DNA from: AV40 sp035568175
GTDB taxonomy: Bacteria; Verrucomicrobiota; Verrucomicrobiia; Chthoniobacterales; UBA10450
Assembly (NCBI GenBank): GCA_035568175.1
Contig: DATMON010000005.1
Span: 1-64,000 of the forward strand
Length of the DNA: 64,000 nucleotides
Reading direction: 5' to 3'
Positions 44,344 to 52,911 of this stretch are shown here, one piece after another. The notes beneath the pieces are model-generated. The model saw only the letters and a program-made list of their open reading frames with translations, had not been told where the DNA came from and did no database searches. How positions within the stretch are numbered: the first letter of the stretch is position 1; every line of letters starts with the position of its first letter. Position numbers and translations under genes: made by a program.

Positions 44344-44964
44344 ATGCCGGAAAAAATTCGACCGATCGAACAAATGTTGGAGTTAAGCGAAGAGGAGCCG
44401 TTGTCGCCGGAACATCTCGATTCCCAAGTCCAAAAAGCGCAGGACCAACTGCTCCAGCTCAAACGTCAACAGGATCAGATAGAGAAACAAAAGCGGGAGC
44501 TCGAGGAGCTGAGCCGGAAACAGGAGGAATTGGAACGCGGCCGCGCCGAGATGACCGATAAGCTGACGCGCTCTCTGGTTGTTCTGGAGCGCGAAGCCTA
44601 CGATGCCCAAAAACGACTCGAACAACTGCGCGCAATGCGGGAAAGCTTCGGCCAGCATCTGGAATTGATCGAGGCGATCGATCCGAAAAGCTGGAACCCG
44701 GGGGATTTACACAAGGAATTGAGCCGGGCGCTGAGCACGGTGGAAGGCGCACGCGTCGAATTCGGCCAGCAACGGAGCCGTTTGCAAGCGACCGAGGATA
44801 CCGACGGCGGCGACGCCCTCCCCGAAGTTGAACCTGTTTTCTCCGGCGGGGGCCGTTCGATTTTGCACTGGATGAAAATTGGGTTCGCGTTCAGTTTGCC
44901 GCTGATCGTTTTCGGATTCATCGCGCTCTTTCTCTTCTTCTGGATGGCATCAACGGGTCGGTGA
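44344..44964 (+). CDS. Coiled-coil protein with C-terminal membrane anchor
   Basis: ATG 44344 follows GAAGAAG at a good distance; TTG 44329 is an alternative. The 206-residue product is mostly coiled coil (about residues 20-100, rich in Gln, Lys, Glu) and ends with one membrane helix (IGFAFSLPLIVFGFIALFLFFW). No family is recognised. It leads a run that continues into another tail-anchored coiled-coil protein and gatC-gatA. Confidence 0.65.
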   Translation: MPEKIRPIEQMLELSEEEPLSPEHLDSQVQKAQDQLLQLKRQQDQIEKQKRELEELSRKQEELERGRAEMTDKLTRSLVVLEREAYDAQKRLEQLRAMRESFGQHLELIEAIDPKSWNPGDLHKELSRALSTVEGARVEFGQQRSRLQATEDTDGGDALPEVEPVFSGGGRSILHWMKIGFAFSLPLIVFGFIALFLFFWMASTGR

Positions 44965-44970
44965 CGCTGC

Positions 44971-45333
44971 ATGCTTCGTCGCTCGCCTAGATCGGCCACC
45001 ACGCTGGATCAAACGAAACAGGAATTGGCGCGCCAGGAATCGGAGGTGCGCGACCAGATGCAAAAACTCGAGCGTATGATCGCGGACGCGCCGCGCGTGG
45101 CCGAGGAAATCGAAAAGCGTCAGCGCGAAGAATTGTTGATGCGCGCAAGTGAGGGCGGCAGTCGGTTGGACGTTTCGCTGGCGTTGCACGACGAACGTCA
45201 CGGCGATCCAACGCCGGGCAAGCGCCGCGGCTCGCTTCGGAAAGAGCGCCGCGAAGGACGGATTCTTTTTCTGGTCCTGATTATTACGCTTCTGATCGCG
45301 GCGATTTGGTTGCTTAACCATCTGCATTTTTAA
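44971..45333 (+). CDS. Short coiled-coil protein with C-terminal membrane anchor
   Basis: The 120-residue protein has a coiled coil at about residues 12-55 (TKQELARQESEVRDQMQKLE), a basic stretch, and a terminal membrane helix (ILFLVLIITLLIAAIWLL). It resembles the preceding protein in layout but not obviously in sequence. It lies 6 bp after that gene and 3 bp before gatC, so all are likely in one operon. Function unknown. Confidence 0.6.
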   Translation: MLRRSPRSATTLDQTKQELARQESEVRDQMQKLERMIADAPRVAEEIEKRQREELLMRASEGGSRLDVSLALHDERHGDPTPGKRRGSLRKERREGRILFLVLIITLLIAAIWLLNHLHF

Positions 45334-45336
45334 TTT

Positions 45337-45627
45337 ATGGCGGAAAGCACCGACTTGGACGTCGCGTATGTCTCGAAACTTGCACGACTCAATTTGACCG
45401 ACGACGAAACGCGACTTTTCCAAAAACAACTGGCCGATGTTTTGAAATATGCCGAAAAGCTGCGCGAGGTCGATGTCAGTCACGTTGAAGCAGCGGCGCA
45501 CGCGATTCCAATCTTCAACGTCTTTCAGGAAGACGAGCCGCGCGATTGGTTTACGGCGGAAGAAGCGCTGAGCAACGCCCCCCACAAAGCCAACCAGCTC
45601 TTCATCGTTACCAAAGTTGTCGAATGA
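45337..45627 (+). CDS. gatC: Asp-tRNA(Asn)/Glu-tRNA(Gln) amidotransferase subunit C
   Basis: The 96-residue protein shows the GatC pattern VAYVSKLARLNLTDDETRLF, then a linker with the usual late IFNVFQEDEPRDW segment. GatC wraps around GatA and GatB to stabilise the amidotransferase that makes Gln-tRNA(Gln) or Asn-tRNA(Asn). The gatA start overlaps its stop by 3 bp; gatB is not in the window. Confidence 0.92.
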   Translation: MAESTDLDVAYVSKLARLNLTDDETRLFQKQLADVLKYAEKLREVDVSHVEAAAHAIPIFNVFQEDEPRDWFTAEEALSNAPHKANQLFIVTKVVE

Positions 45628-47093
45628 GCCGGTCCGATCTGCCGGCGTTGACGATCGCCGATCTCCAATCGCTTCTTCGCCGAAGGGAAATTTCGCCGCG
45701 AGAAGTCATTGATTCCCTCCGCGCACGGATCGAAAGCATCGAGCCGAAGATCGACGCTTATCTCTCGATCGATTTCGACGCCGCAGTCAAGGAAGCCGAT
45801 AAAGCAGATGTCGATCTTCCACTGGGCGGCGTGCCGATCGCGATCAAAGACATCATCAACGTGAAGGGGCAGCCCTGCACCTGTGCTTCAAAAATTCTCG
45901 CGAATTATCAATCGCCCTATGACGCGACCGTTATTCAGAAATTGCGGGCGGCGGGCGCGATCCCGTTCGGCAAGACAAACATGGACGAATTCGCGATGGG
46001 TTCGTCCACGGAAAACTCGAGCGTTAAAGTGACGCGCAATCCGTGGGATTTATCGCGCGTGCCGGGTGGCTCCAGCGGCGGCTCAGCCGCGGCGGTGGCA
46101 GCGGACGCTGCTTTTGGCGGACTCGGCACCGATACCGGTGGATCGATTCGACAACCTGCGTCGTTGTCCGGCGTCGTTGGCATAAAGCCAAGCTACGGAC
46201 GGGTTTCGAGATTTGGTGTGACCGCGTTTGCATCGTCGCTCGACCAAGTCGGGCCGCTCACCAAAACAGTGCGCGATTCGGCGCTGATCATGAACGCGAT
46301 GGCCGGCCACGATCCGCAAGATTCGACGTCGCTCAACGAGCCGGTGCCCGATTACACAAAAAATCTCGGCCGCGATTTGAAGGGAATGCGTTTGGGATTG
46401 CCGAATGAATACATGATCGAAGGGATCGATCCGCAGGTGAAGTCGGCGGTCGACGCGGCGATCAAACAATTGCAATCGCTCGGTGCGGAGATCGTCGACG
46501 TTAGCCTGCCGCATACTGACTACGGCATCGCGGTCTATTATTTCATCGCCACCGCGGAAGCGTCCGCGAACCTCGCCCGGTTCGACGGCGTCCGTTACGG
46601 GTATCGCGCTAAAGATCCAAAGGACCTGCTCGATCATTACGGCCGGACGCGCGAGGAAGGTTTCGGCGCGGAAGTAAAACGACGGATCATTCTTGGCACT
46701 TACGTTCTGAGTTCCGGTTACTACGACGCTTACTACGTCCGCGCGCAAAAAGTCCGTGAGCTGATCCGCCAGGATTTCGTTAAAGCATTCGAAAAAGTGG
46801 ACGCAATCGTCTCGCCGGCTTCGCCGGTGCCGGCGTTCAAGCTTGGCGAACGCACAGCCGATCCGCTCGCGATGTACCTGGCCGACATTTTCACTAACAC
46901 CGGCAACCTCGCCGGTATTTGCGGAATCAGCGTGCCGTGCGGCTTTGCAAAAGTGAACGGGAACCAGTTACCGATCGGTCTGCAAATCTTAGGCAAAGCA
47001 CTCGACGAAGCGCGCATTTTCCAAATCGCGCACGCCTACGAACAAAGCACCGACTGGCACAAGGCGCGGTCTCCGATCGCGAAACTCCAATAA
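45624..47093 (+). CDS. gatA: Asp-tRNA(Asn)/Glu-tRNA(Gln) amidotransferase subunit A
   Basis: ATG 45624 overlaps the gatC stop. The 489-residue amidase-signature enzyme has the catalytic triad: Lys in GVPIAIKDIINVKG, cis-Ser in PGGSSGGSAAAVA and the nucleophile Ser in GTDTGGSIRQPA. It releases ammonia from glutamine for transamidation of mischarged tRNA. Substrate residues near LSSGYYDAYY match GatA rather than general amidases. Confidence 0.95.
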   Translation: MSRSDLPALTIADLQSLLRRREISPREVIDSLRARIESIEPKIDAYLSIDFDAAVKEADKADVDLPLGGVPIAIKDIINVKGQPCTCASKILANYQSPYDATVIQKLRAAGAIPFGKTNMDEFAMGSSTENSSVKVTRNPWDLSRVPGGSSGGSAAAVAADAAFGGLGTDTGGSIRQPASLSGVVGIKPSYGRVSRFGVTAFASSLDQVGPLTKTVRDSALIMNAMAGHDPQDSTSLNEPVPDYTKNLGRDLKGMRLGLPNEYMIEGIDPQVKSAVDAAIKQLQSLGAEIVDVSLPHTDYGIAVYYFIATAEASANLARFDGVRYGYRAKDPKDLLDHYGRTREEGFGAEVKRRIILGTYVLSSGYYDAYYVRAQKVRELIRQDFVKAFEKVDAIVSPASPVPAFKLGERTADPLAMYLADIFTNTGNLAGICGISVPCGFAKVNGNQLPIGLQILGKALDEARIFQIAHAYEQSTDWHKARSPIAKLQ

Positions 47094-47122
47094 CCAAATC
47101 CCAAACCCCAAAAAGGGAGAGA

Positions 47123-47158
47123 GCCGACGACCGGGATTGACCGGTGACCTACGGTTTA
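47123..47158. repeat. Duplicated 3' fragment of tRNA-Thr (possible attachment-site remnant)
   Basis: These 36 bases match the first 37 plus-strand bases of the tRNA-Thr gene (47688-47724, its 3' half) with a single one-base deletion. The fragment lies in the same orientation as the tRNA and brackets the lipoprotein gene between them. Direct repeats of a tRNA 3' end are the usual footprint of tRNA-targeted integration, although no integrase remains. Confidence 0.85.
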
Positions 47159-47164
47159 TTCGCG

Positions 47165-47632
47165 TTAACGAAAGGCCGGGTCGTCGATTTGGCTTGGATT
47201 GATTAGCTCCAGCCGCTTTGCCTCGAACTCCCCTTGCTCCGGCGCAACTTGGGTTAACTTGCCGTTACCTTTCCAAACTCCGGGCACAATTTCGACTTTG
47301 AGATACATGGCGCTGCCAGGCTTCAATGTCGCCTCGGTACCTGATTTCTGGTTTTCGATTTCAAAAACATGATGTCCGGGCAAGATTGCGCCGATAAACA
47401 CACGGCCGTTATCAATATCAACAAGCGATTTGCCATCGAGTTGAACCGTTGGGGATAACATGCCGCCCATGTAGTTCCGGGGACGATAAATCACCACGGT
47501 CACCTTGCCCGCGTGCTTCGTTGAAGAAAGTTTTGCGGCGGTGGCGGCGTTAGGTGATGTCGAGCCGGTGGTTTGGCACGCGGCTAAAAAAGCGCCTGTC
47601 GTCACCGCAAAGAAGAGCAAGCGAACATTCAT
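47165..47632 (-). CDS. Lipoprotein, DUF2846-like
   Basis: The 155-residue protein has a lipoprotein signal with the lipobox FLAAC (Cys19), so it is probably attached to a membrane. The mature part contains VTVVIYRPRNYMGG and an LPGHHVFEIE segment, similar to the DUF2846 group. It is the only gene between the tRNA-Thr fragment and the intact tRNA, so it may have arrived by tRNA-directed insertion. Function unknown. Confidence 0.7.
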   Translation of the reverse strand: MNVRLLFFAVTTGAFLAACQTTGSTSPNAATAAKLSSTKHAGKVTVVIYRPRNYMGGMLSPTVQLDGKSLVDIDNGRVFIGAILPGHHVFEIENQKSGTEATLKPGSAMYLKVEIVPGVWKGNGKLTQVAPEQGEFEAKRLELINPSQIDDPAFR

Positions 47633-47687
47633 GAAGCAATTGATTACACATTCCAGCGCGTTCGCATCCGCAATTTAAATTGAAACA

Positions 47688-47759
<72 letters not shown>

Positions 47760-47782
47760 GCGAAGCCGATGAAATTACATTA

Positions 47783-47836
47783 GTAGGCGCTTGGCACAAG
47801 CGCCTCTACAAAACGGCGACAGAGCGCCGTGGCTAC
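47783..47836. repeat. Palindromic repeats, family R3-like
   Basis: Two adjacent hairpins are present: GTAGGCGCTTGGCACAAGCG with its complement CGCCTCTAC, and GGCGACAGAGCGCCGTGGCTAC. The last bases, read on the minus strand, provide the TAG stop codon (47833-47835) of the metallo-hydrolase gene. Confidence 0.75.
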
Positions 47837-48786
47837 GGTGGCAACACGAATGTCTCTCCGATTTCGCGCAGGGCGATGCGCTCGGGCGTTTGTTGCAACG
47901 CGGCTTCGAATCTTTCGATCGGTTCGCGGAATGGTTCGAAGCTGAGCCGGAAAGTTTGGTGATGCATCGGCATGATGAATTGCGCGCCGGCGTCATTCGC
48001 CATTTCGATCGCTTGCTCAGGAGTGCTGTGCGCCCGGATCCACGGGTTGTAGCAACCGATGGACATGATCGCGAGATCGATGGGACCGCGCGTCCGTAAT
48101 TTGGCGAAGTCATCGGTGAAGGCGGTGTCGCCGGCAAAAAGAATCCGCCGATTGTTGCGCTCGATGAGATAGCCATTGTATCCGCGATAATCGTCGTGCT
48201 GGATTCGCGCGCCCCAATGGTTCACCGGGAAGGCCATGATATCGATCGTCCCAGCCGGAGTTGTGATTGATTTGCGCTCGCCCCAGCGCAGCTCGGTAAT
48301 GTCTCGCAGCCTCGTCCAGCGCAGCAAATCGCGTGTACGCGACGCGGTGATGATTTTTGTTGAAGCGTTAACGTTCGCCTTCGTTCTACTACGGCGCGAC
48401 AGGCGATGAAGCGTGCGCAGATCGAAGTGGTCGAAGTGCGCGTGGGTAAGAAGAACGATGTCGATCTTTGGCAGTTCGTCGACGGTCAGCGCGGGCGCGG
48501 TCAATCGCTTCGGTCCGATGGTGAACAGAAACGGAATCCGAATTCCGATTCGCGGAAAGAGGACGGGATCGGTCAGGATATTGATGCCGAAGAAATTGAC
48601 GAGCACCGTGGCGTGCCCAAGCCAGGCCGCGGACACGCGGACGTCGCTCCATGTTGCCGGATTCGGTTTGGAGAACGCCGGAGCGATCGGACGCCAGCTT
48701 TCACGTATTGCCTGGCGCCATAAATAGCCGGCCCAACGAAGCACGCGCGCGCTTCGGTAACTCGGCTGGACAGACTTCTCTTCCAT
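47833..48786 (-). CDS. Metallo-beta-lactamase-fold hydrolase, NAPE-PLD/UlaG-like
   Basis: The 317-residue protein has AAWLGHATVLVNFFGINILTDP near the N-terminus (cited in parts), the zinc motif LLTHAHFDHFDL, NHWGAR, LFAGDTAFTDDF and a late PMHHQTF. This arrangement is typical of N-acyl-phosphatidylethanolamine phospholipase D-like and UlaG-like hydrolases. The substrate is unknown. Its stop codon is supplied by an adjacent palindromic repeat. Confidence 0.87.
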   Translation of the reverse strand: MEEKSVQPSYRSARVLRWAGYLWRQAIRESWRPIAPAFSKPNPATWSDVRVSAAWLGHATVLVNFFGINILTDPVLFPRIGIRIPFLFTIGPKRLTAPALTVDELPKIDIVLLTHAHFDHFDLRTLHRLSRRSRTKANVNASTKIITASRTRDLLRWTRLRDITELRWGERKSITTPAGTIDIMAFPVNHWGARIQHDDYRGYNGYLIERNNRRILFAGDTAFTDDFAKLRTRGPIDLAIMSIGCYNPWIRAHSTPEQAIEMANDAGAQFIMPMHHQTFRLSFEPFREPIERFEAALQQTPERIALREIGETFVLPP

Positions 48787-49199
48787 AATGAGAGTTTTCG
48801 CCCACTAAACACACGAAAAGACGCTAAAATTAAGAGAACAATTGCTGTTAACCCAAACCCTTTCGTGTATTTGGCGTGTTTCGTGGGTTAAAAGTTTGGT
48901 TCTCTTGGTTATCTTCTGTCCGGATTTTTCTTGGATTCAACAGGCTCGCCGCAGCGAGTCCATCCCGTGGCGAATGGGGTTCGCCTGTTGGCCGCACAGC
49001 GTGGAAAGGAATGTTCCTGCTACAAATGAATCGGTTTGACGAAATTCCTCGTTCAAAGCGCGCTGCGATTCGAATCGCCAATCTACGAAAGGCGAAAAGC
49101 TCATGTAAGACGAGACACTGCAGATTCCGGCCGAATAACGCTTAATCGCACAGTGGTTGAACGAAGCGTGACGTCTCATGTCCAATTGCGATTAACCGC
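48787..49199. other. Gene-free interval with a repeat and a possible trpC start remnant
   Basis: This 413-bp gap starts with the R8 repeat (48796-48840) and a region with partial inverted complementarity to it (to about 48895). Near 49005-49070 the sequence TGGAAAGGAATGTTCCTG and the following ATGAATCGGTTTGACGAAAT resemble the DNA just upstream of and at the start of trpC (52118-52160). No intact coding sequence is supported here. Confidence 0.6.
48796..48840. repeat. 45-bp direct repeat, family R8 (left copy)
   Basis: This copy begins TTTCGCCCACTAAACACACG and ends AATTAAGAGAACA. It matches 52071-52115 at 42 of 45 positions in the same orientation. The two copies bracket the FAD monooxygenase / secreted protein / methyltransferase cassette. 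Confidence 0.85.
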
Positions 49200-50342
49200 G
49201 TGCGCGTAGAAAAAAATATTGGGATTGTCGGAGGCGGGATCGGCGGAATCGCAGCGGCGGTCGCTCTTCATCAAGCGGGCGTCGACGTTGTAGTCTATGA
49301 GAGAACTCCCGAGCTGCGCGAAGTCGGCGCAGGAATGATGCTGTGGCCGAACGCTACCCGGGTGTTACGCGAGATGGGTTTGCTCGACGACGTGCTGGCG
49401 CGCAGTGGTCCGAACACTCATTTTCTCGTGAGAGCGAGATCGGGCCGGATCCTGATGAATATCGCGCTCGGAAAGTTCGACGTTCCCGCAATCTGCATGC
49501 GGAGAAGCGATCTCCTCAGCGCGTTGCTGGCCGCGCTCCCTGCGAAATGTATCCAGTTGGGGTCCGAGTTAGACGATCTGGAGCAATCCGAAGGCAAAGT
49601 CCGACTCTATTTTAAAGGCGGCCTAGTCAAGGAACACGACGCCGTTATCGGCGCCGACGGAATTCGGTCCCGAGTGCGATCGAGATTGTTCGGCGCCCCC
49701 GATCCGATCTATCGCGGTTACACGGTCTGGCGCGGTTTGGCGCAATACGATGGCAATGCGATTCCAACGGGTTGCAACAGCGAGACATGGGGCAGTGGAA
49801 AGCGATTCGGAATTCTCAACACCGGTCACCGCAGGTTCGCGTGGTATGCAACATCGAACGTGCCACCGCATCATCTGGACGCCGCCTGCGGAAGGAAACG
49901 CGAACTCCAGCAGATGTTTCGCGGATGGCACGACCCGATTGCGGATTTCATCGATGCGAGTGATGAAGCTGGAATCTTGAAGAACGGCGCGTGCGACTTC
50001 GCGCCGTTGCCGGCCTGGGGCGATGGAATGGTGACCTTACTCGGAGATGCAGCCCATCCCTGTACACCAAATCTTGGCCAAGGTGGATGCATGGCGCTGG
50101 AAGACGCTCTGGTTTTGGCCAAGTGCGTGAAGAGAGAGCCTTGTCTGAGAGCTGCGCTCCGTCATTACGAGTTGCTGCGATATCAGCGGACCCGGAGGAT
50201 TCAACAACGGTCACGTTTAATGGGCCGCATCGGACAATGGCAAAGCCCGTTGTTCGTCTCCGGACGTCGCTTTGTCACGAGCTTGATTCCGCCCAGACTG
50301 ATCGAACACAACTTGCGGCGCGTATATGCTTACGAGACCTAG
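49200..50342 (+). CDS. FAD-dependent monooxygenase
   Basis: The start is GTG 49200. The 380-residue flavoprotein has the dinucleotide motif IGIVGGGIGGIAAAVALHQAG, quoted as GIVGGGIGGIAAA, the mid-protein AVIGADGIRSRVR (DG motif binding FAD and NADPH), and GDAAHPCTPNLGQGGCMALEDA, cited as GDAAHPCTPNLGQGG. These are features of aromatic-ring hydroxylases and zeaxanthin-epoxidase-like enzymes. It is the first gene of a three-gene cassette ending in a methyltransferase, so a small-molecule modification pathway is plausible. The substrate is unknown. Confidence 0.87.
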   Translation: MRVEKNIGIVGGGIGGIAAAVALHQAGVDVVVYERTPELREVGAGMMLWPNATRVLREMGLLDDVLARSGPNTHFLVRARSGRILMNIALGKFDVPAICMRRSDLLSALLAALPAKCIQLGSELDDLEQSEGKVRLYFKGGLVKEHDAVIGADGIRSRVRSRLFGAPDPIYRGYTVWRGLAQYDGNAIPTGCNSETWGSGKRFGILNTGHRRFAWYATSNVPPHHLDAACGRKRELQQMFRGWHDPIADFIDASDEAGILKNGACDFAPLPAWGDGMVTLLGDAAHPCTPNLGQGGCMALEDALVLAKCVKREPCLRAALRHYELLRYQRTRRIQQRSRLMGRIGQWQSPLFVSGRRFVTSLIPPRLIEHNLRRVYAYET

Positions 50343-50348
50343 TTGGTC

Positions 50349-51194
50349 ATGCGCATTGTTGTCAGGCTGGGCGCTCTTCTGATTTTTATCGCTTCCGCCG
50401 GCCGGTTGCTGGCCGTCGATTCCGATCTCAAATCGGAGGAAATTTATTCGGCCTGGTTGCAAATGTACGACCTGAAATTCGAAGAGGCCCATCGCGTATT
50501 GGAGCGATGGCAAGAGACTCATCCGGACGATTCGCTTGGGCCGGCCTCGGACGCAGCCGCCTATTTGTTTTCCGAGCTGAGTCGCCTGGGTTCGCTCGAA
50601 GCCGAGCTGTTTGTCGATGACAACCGCTTCAAGAATCGAAGGATACTTGAGCCGGATGCGCGAGCGAAAGCCCTTTTCGGCGAACGAATCGATCAAGCGG
50701 ATCGCCTGGCCGAATCAACGTTGGCGAAATCGAACGCGGACCCTCGCGCGCTATTCGTTAAGATACTGACCCACGGACTCCGCGCGGATTATGTTGCGCT
50801 GATTGATGGACGCGGTGTGAAAGCGCTCAGCTACACAAAATCGGGTCGAGTTTATGTCGACAGACTTTTGGCCGCCGACCCGCAGGCATTTGACGCCTAC
50901 CTCGGACCAGGGGTTGAGAATTATTTGCTTAGCTTAAAACCGATCGCACTCCGGCTGCTTCTTCGATTGACTGGTTCCCAAGTCGATCGCGAAACGGGGC
51001 TCGAAAAACTACGGAAGACTGCTTCCCAGGGATATTATCTAGAGCCGTTCGCCAAGCTTCTGCTGGCGGTGGCGGCGCTGCGCGATAACGATCGAGAGCA
51101 AGCCCGCTCAATTCTAATGGGGCTACGGGATCGTTTCCCGGACAACGAACTATATTCACGTGAGCTGGGCCGACTTTCCGGGGGAGCTCGATAA
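50349..51194 (+). CDS. Secreted helical-repeat protein, unknown function
   Basis: ATG 50349 opens a signal peptide (MRIVVRLGALLIFIASAGRLLA). The 281-residue mature protein is helical, with TPR-like segments (AWLQMYDLKFEEAHRVLERW and, late, LLAVAALRDNDREQARSILM). No named family is recognised. It starts 6 bp after the monooxygenase and overlaps the longest possible frame of the methyltransferase, so it belongs to the same transcript. Confidence 0.6.
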   Translation: MRIVVRLGALLIFIASAGRLLAVDSDLKSEEIYSAWLQMYDLKFEEAHRVLERWQETHPDDSLGPASDAAAYLFSELSRLGSLEAELFVDDNRFKNRRILEPDARAKALFGERIDQADRLAESTLAKSNADPRALFVKILTHGLRADYVALIDGRGVKALSYTKSGRVYVDRLLAADPQAFDAYLGPGVENYLLSLKPIALRLLLRLTGSQVDRETGLEKLRKTASQGYYLEPFAKLLLAVAALRDNDREQARSILMGLRDRFPDNELYSRELGRLSGGAR

Positions 51195-51231
51195 ATTGGT
51201 CCCCGCCAATTCTGAGAATGAACCATCAGAC

Positions 51232-52083
51232 ATGAGCAGATCTCCAGAATTCCACGTTGAAATCGATCACATTCGCAAACATTACGACCGATTATCTTTT
51301 CTCTATCGGCTCTTTTGGGGAGAACATCTTCATCACGGATATTGGGACGCTGATCTCTCGTCCAGCCAAGCCCAGGTTCGATTGATGGAACGCCTGGCCG
51401 GCCGGGCCGGCGTCCCGCATGGCGCGTGTGTGCTGGATATTGGCTGCGGTCTCGGGGGCTCAGCTTTCTGGCTCGCCGATCAATTCGATTGCAAGGTGAC
51501 TGGTATGACGATCAGTCCAGTTCAGGCCCGGATGGCGAACAAAAAAGCGAAGGCTCGGGGTCTGAGCAATCGCGTTCGATTTGAAGTACAGGACGCAAAT
51601 CAATGGCAGCCGGACCCCGAGAGCATGGACATGGTTTGGATCATGGAAAGCAGCGAACATTTTCAGGACAAGAAAGGATTTTTTGCGCGCTGCGCGTCGG
51701 TGTTGAAACCGGGCGGCGTTCTTGCTGTCTGTGCCTGGCTACGACGGGATGGTCCGCCGATGTCGGACACCGAACAGAAACTGGTGGCGACAATCGGAAA
51801 AGCGATGCTGAGTGCGAGTTTGGATGGCCTGAGCGATTACAAAAGATGGATGCAAGAAGCCGGTCTCCGCGTTGAAGTGGCGGAAGACATCACCCGGTAC
51901 GTTGAGCGCACCTGGGATCAATGCACTCGCATGGTTGAACGTTCGCCCATAAAGCATCTGTTACGTTTCACCAGCGCTTCCACGCGCCGTTTCGTTCAAT
52001 CCTTCCCATTAATGAAACAAGCGTACGCTGAAGGAGCTATGGCTTTTGGCTTGTTCGTCGCGAAAAAGCGTTTCGCCCACTAA
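51232..52083 (+). CDS. SAM-dependent methyltransferase, tocopherol-methyltransferase-like
   Basis: ATG 51232 begins a 283-residue enzyme: HYDRLSFLYRLFWGEHLHHGYW (cited as HYDRLSFLYRLFWGEHLHHG), the SAM motif VLDIGCGLGGSAFWLA, GMTISPVQARMA, and LKPGGVLAVCAW. This pattern is that of gamma-tocopherol/phosphoethanolamine-type methyltransferases. The last four codons and the stop (RFAH then TAA) lie in repeat R8, so the C-terminus may not be original. GTG 51160 would give a longer version. Confidence 0.85.
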   Translation: MSRSPEFHVEIDHIRKHYDRLSFLYRLFWGEHLHHGYWDADLSSSQAQVRLMERLAGRAGVPHGACVLDIGCGLGGSAFWLADQFDCKVTGMTISPVQARMANKKAKARGLSNRVRFEVQDANQWQPDPESMDMVWIMESSEHFQDKKGFFARCASVLKPGGVLAVCAWLRRDGPPMSDTEQKLVATIGKAMLSASLDGLSDYKRWMQEAGLRVEVAEDITRYVERTWDQCTRMVERSPIKHLLRFTSASTRRFVQSFPLMKQAYAEGAMAFGLFVAKKRFAH

Positions 52084-52115
52084 ACATGCGAAAAGACGCT
52101 AAAATTCAGAGAACA
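52071..52115. repeat. 45-bp direct repeat, family R8 (right copy)
   Basis: It starts TTTCGCCCACTAAACATGCG and ends AATTCAGAGAACA. It supplies the stop codon of the methyltransferase and lies 25 bp before the trpC start. Confidence 0.85.
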
Positions 52116-52140
52116 ACTGGAAGGCTATGTTCCTGATAAA

Positions 52141-52911
52141 GTGAATCGGCTGGAAACAATTCTGCGGGTTAAACGCGCGGAGACTAAGCGTTTGCGACCG
52201 CGGGCTGCGGAATTAGAGCGACAAGTACGGGCGCGAAAGGACTTCCGCGACTTCCGAGCTGCATTGCAGCAAAGCGACGACAAGTTTGGCCTGATTGCCG
52301 AAATCAAAAAGGCGTCGCCATCGGCCGGCGTGATCGCGGAAGCGTTCGACCCAATTGAGATCGCGAAAAATTATGAGCGCAGCGGCGCGAACGCGATTTC
52401 CGTTTTAACCGACACCAAATTTTTTCAAGGAAAGCTGCAAGACCTGGCCGACGTGCGGCGCGCTGTTTCGGTTCCGCTCCTGCGAAAAGATTTTATCGTG
52501 GATGAAATTCAAATCGCGGAATCGGCGGCAAACGGCGCGGACGCGATTCTACTAATTGTCGCAGCACTGGAGCAAAAGCAGCTCGTTCATCTTCTCCGCA
52601 CGGCGACGAGCTATCAACTGGACGCGCTGGTGGAGGTGCACACGCGCGAGGAATTGAATCGCGCGCTGGATGCCGGGGCAAAGATCGTTGGAATAAACAA
52701 TCGCAATCTGGCGACGTTCGATGTCGATCTTGCCGTCACTGAAGAATTATGTCGGGAAGTGCCGGACGAGATCGTGCTCGTCAGCGAAAGCGGAATTAAA
52801 ACCACGCAAGACGTCGGGCGGATGAAAGCTTGTGGTGTGGACGCGGTCCTTGTCGGCGAAGCGCTAATGCGCGGCGAAATCTCGATCGAACAGTTGCGCG
52901 CGGTTATTTGA
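52141..52911 (+). CDS. trpC: Indole-3-glycerol phosphate synthase
   Basis: The start is GTG 52141. The 256-residue TIM-barrel enzyme has IAEIKKASPSAGVI, LTDTKFFQGKLQDL, LLRKDFIVDEIQI, VGINNRNLATFDVDL and VSESGIKTTQDV, the TrpC substrate-binding motifs. It makes indole-3-glycerol phosphate in tryptophan synthesis. No other trp gene is adjacent. It converges on usp with an 8-bp overlap of the coding ends. Confidence 0.94.
   Translation: MNRLETILRVKRAETKRLRPRAAELERQVRARKDFRDFRAALQQSDDKFGLIAEIKKASPSAGVIAEAFDPIEIAKNYERSGANAISVLTDTKFFQGKLQDLADVRRAVSVPLLRKDFIVDEIQIAESAANGADAILLIVAALEQKQLVHLLRTATSYQLDALVEVHTREELNRALDAGAKIVGINNRNLATFDVDLAVTEELCREVPDEIVLVSESGIKTTQDVGRMKACGVDAVLVGEALMRGEISIEQLRAVI

Noticed and set aside
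48848..49081. 77-codon minus-strand frame in the gap before the FAD monooxygenase
   Set aside because: It overlaps repeat R8 complement and the trpC-like remnant, and shows no signal peptide or motif.
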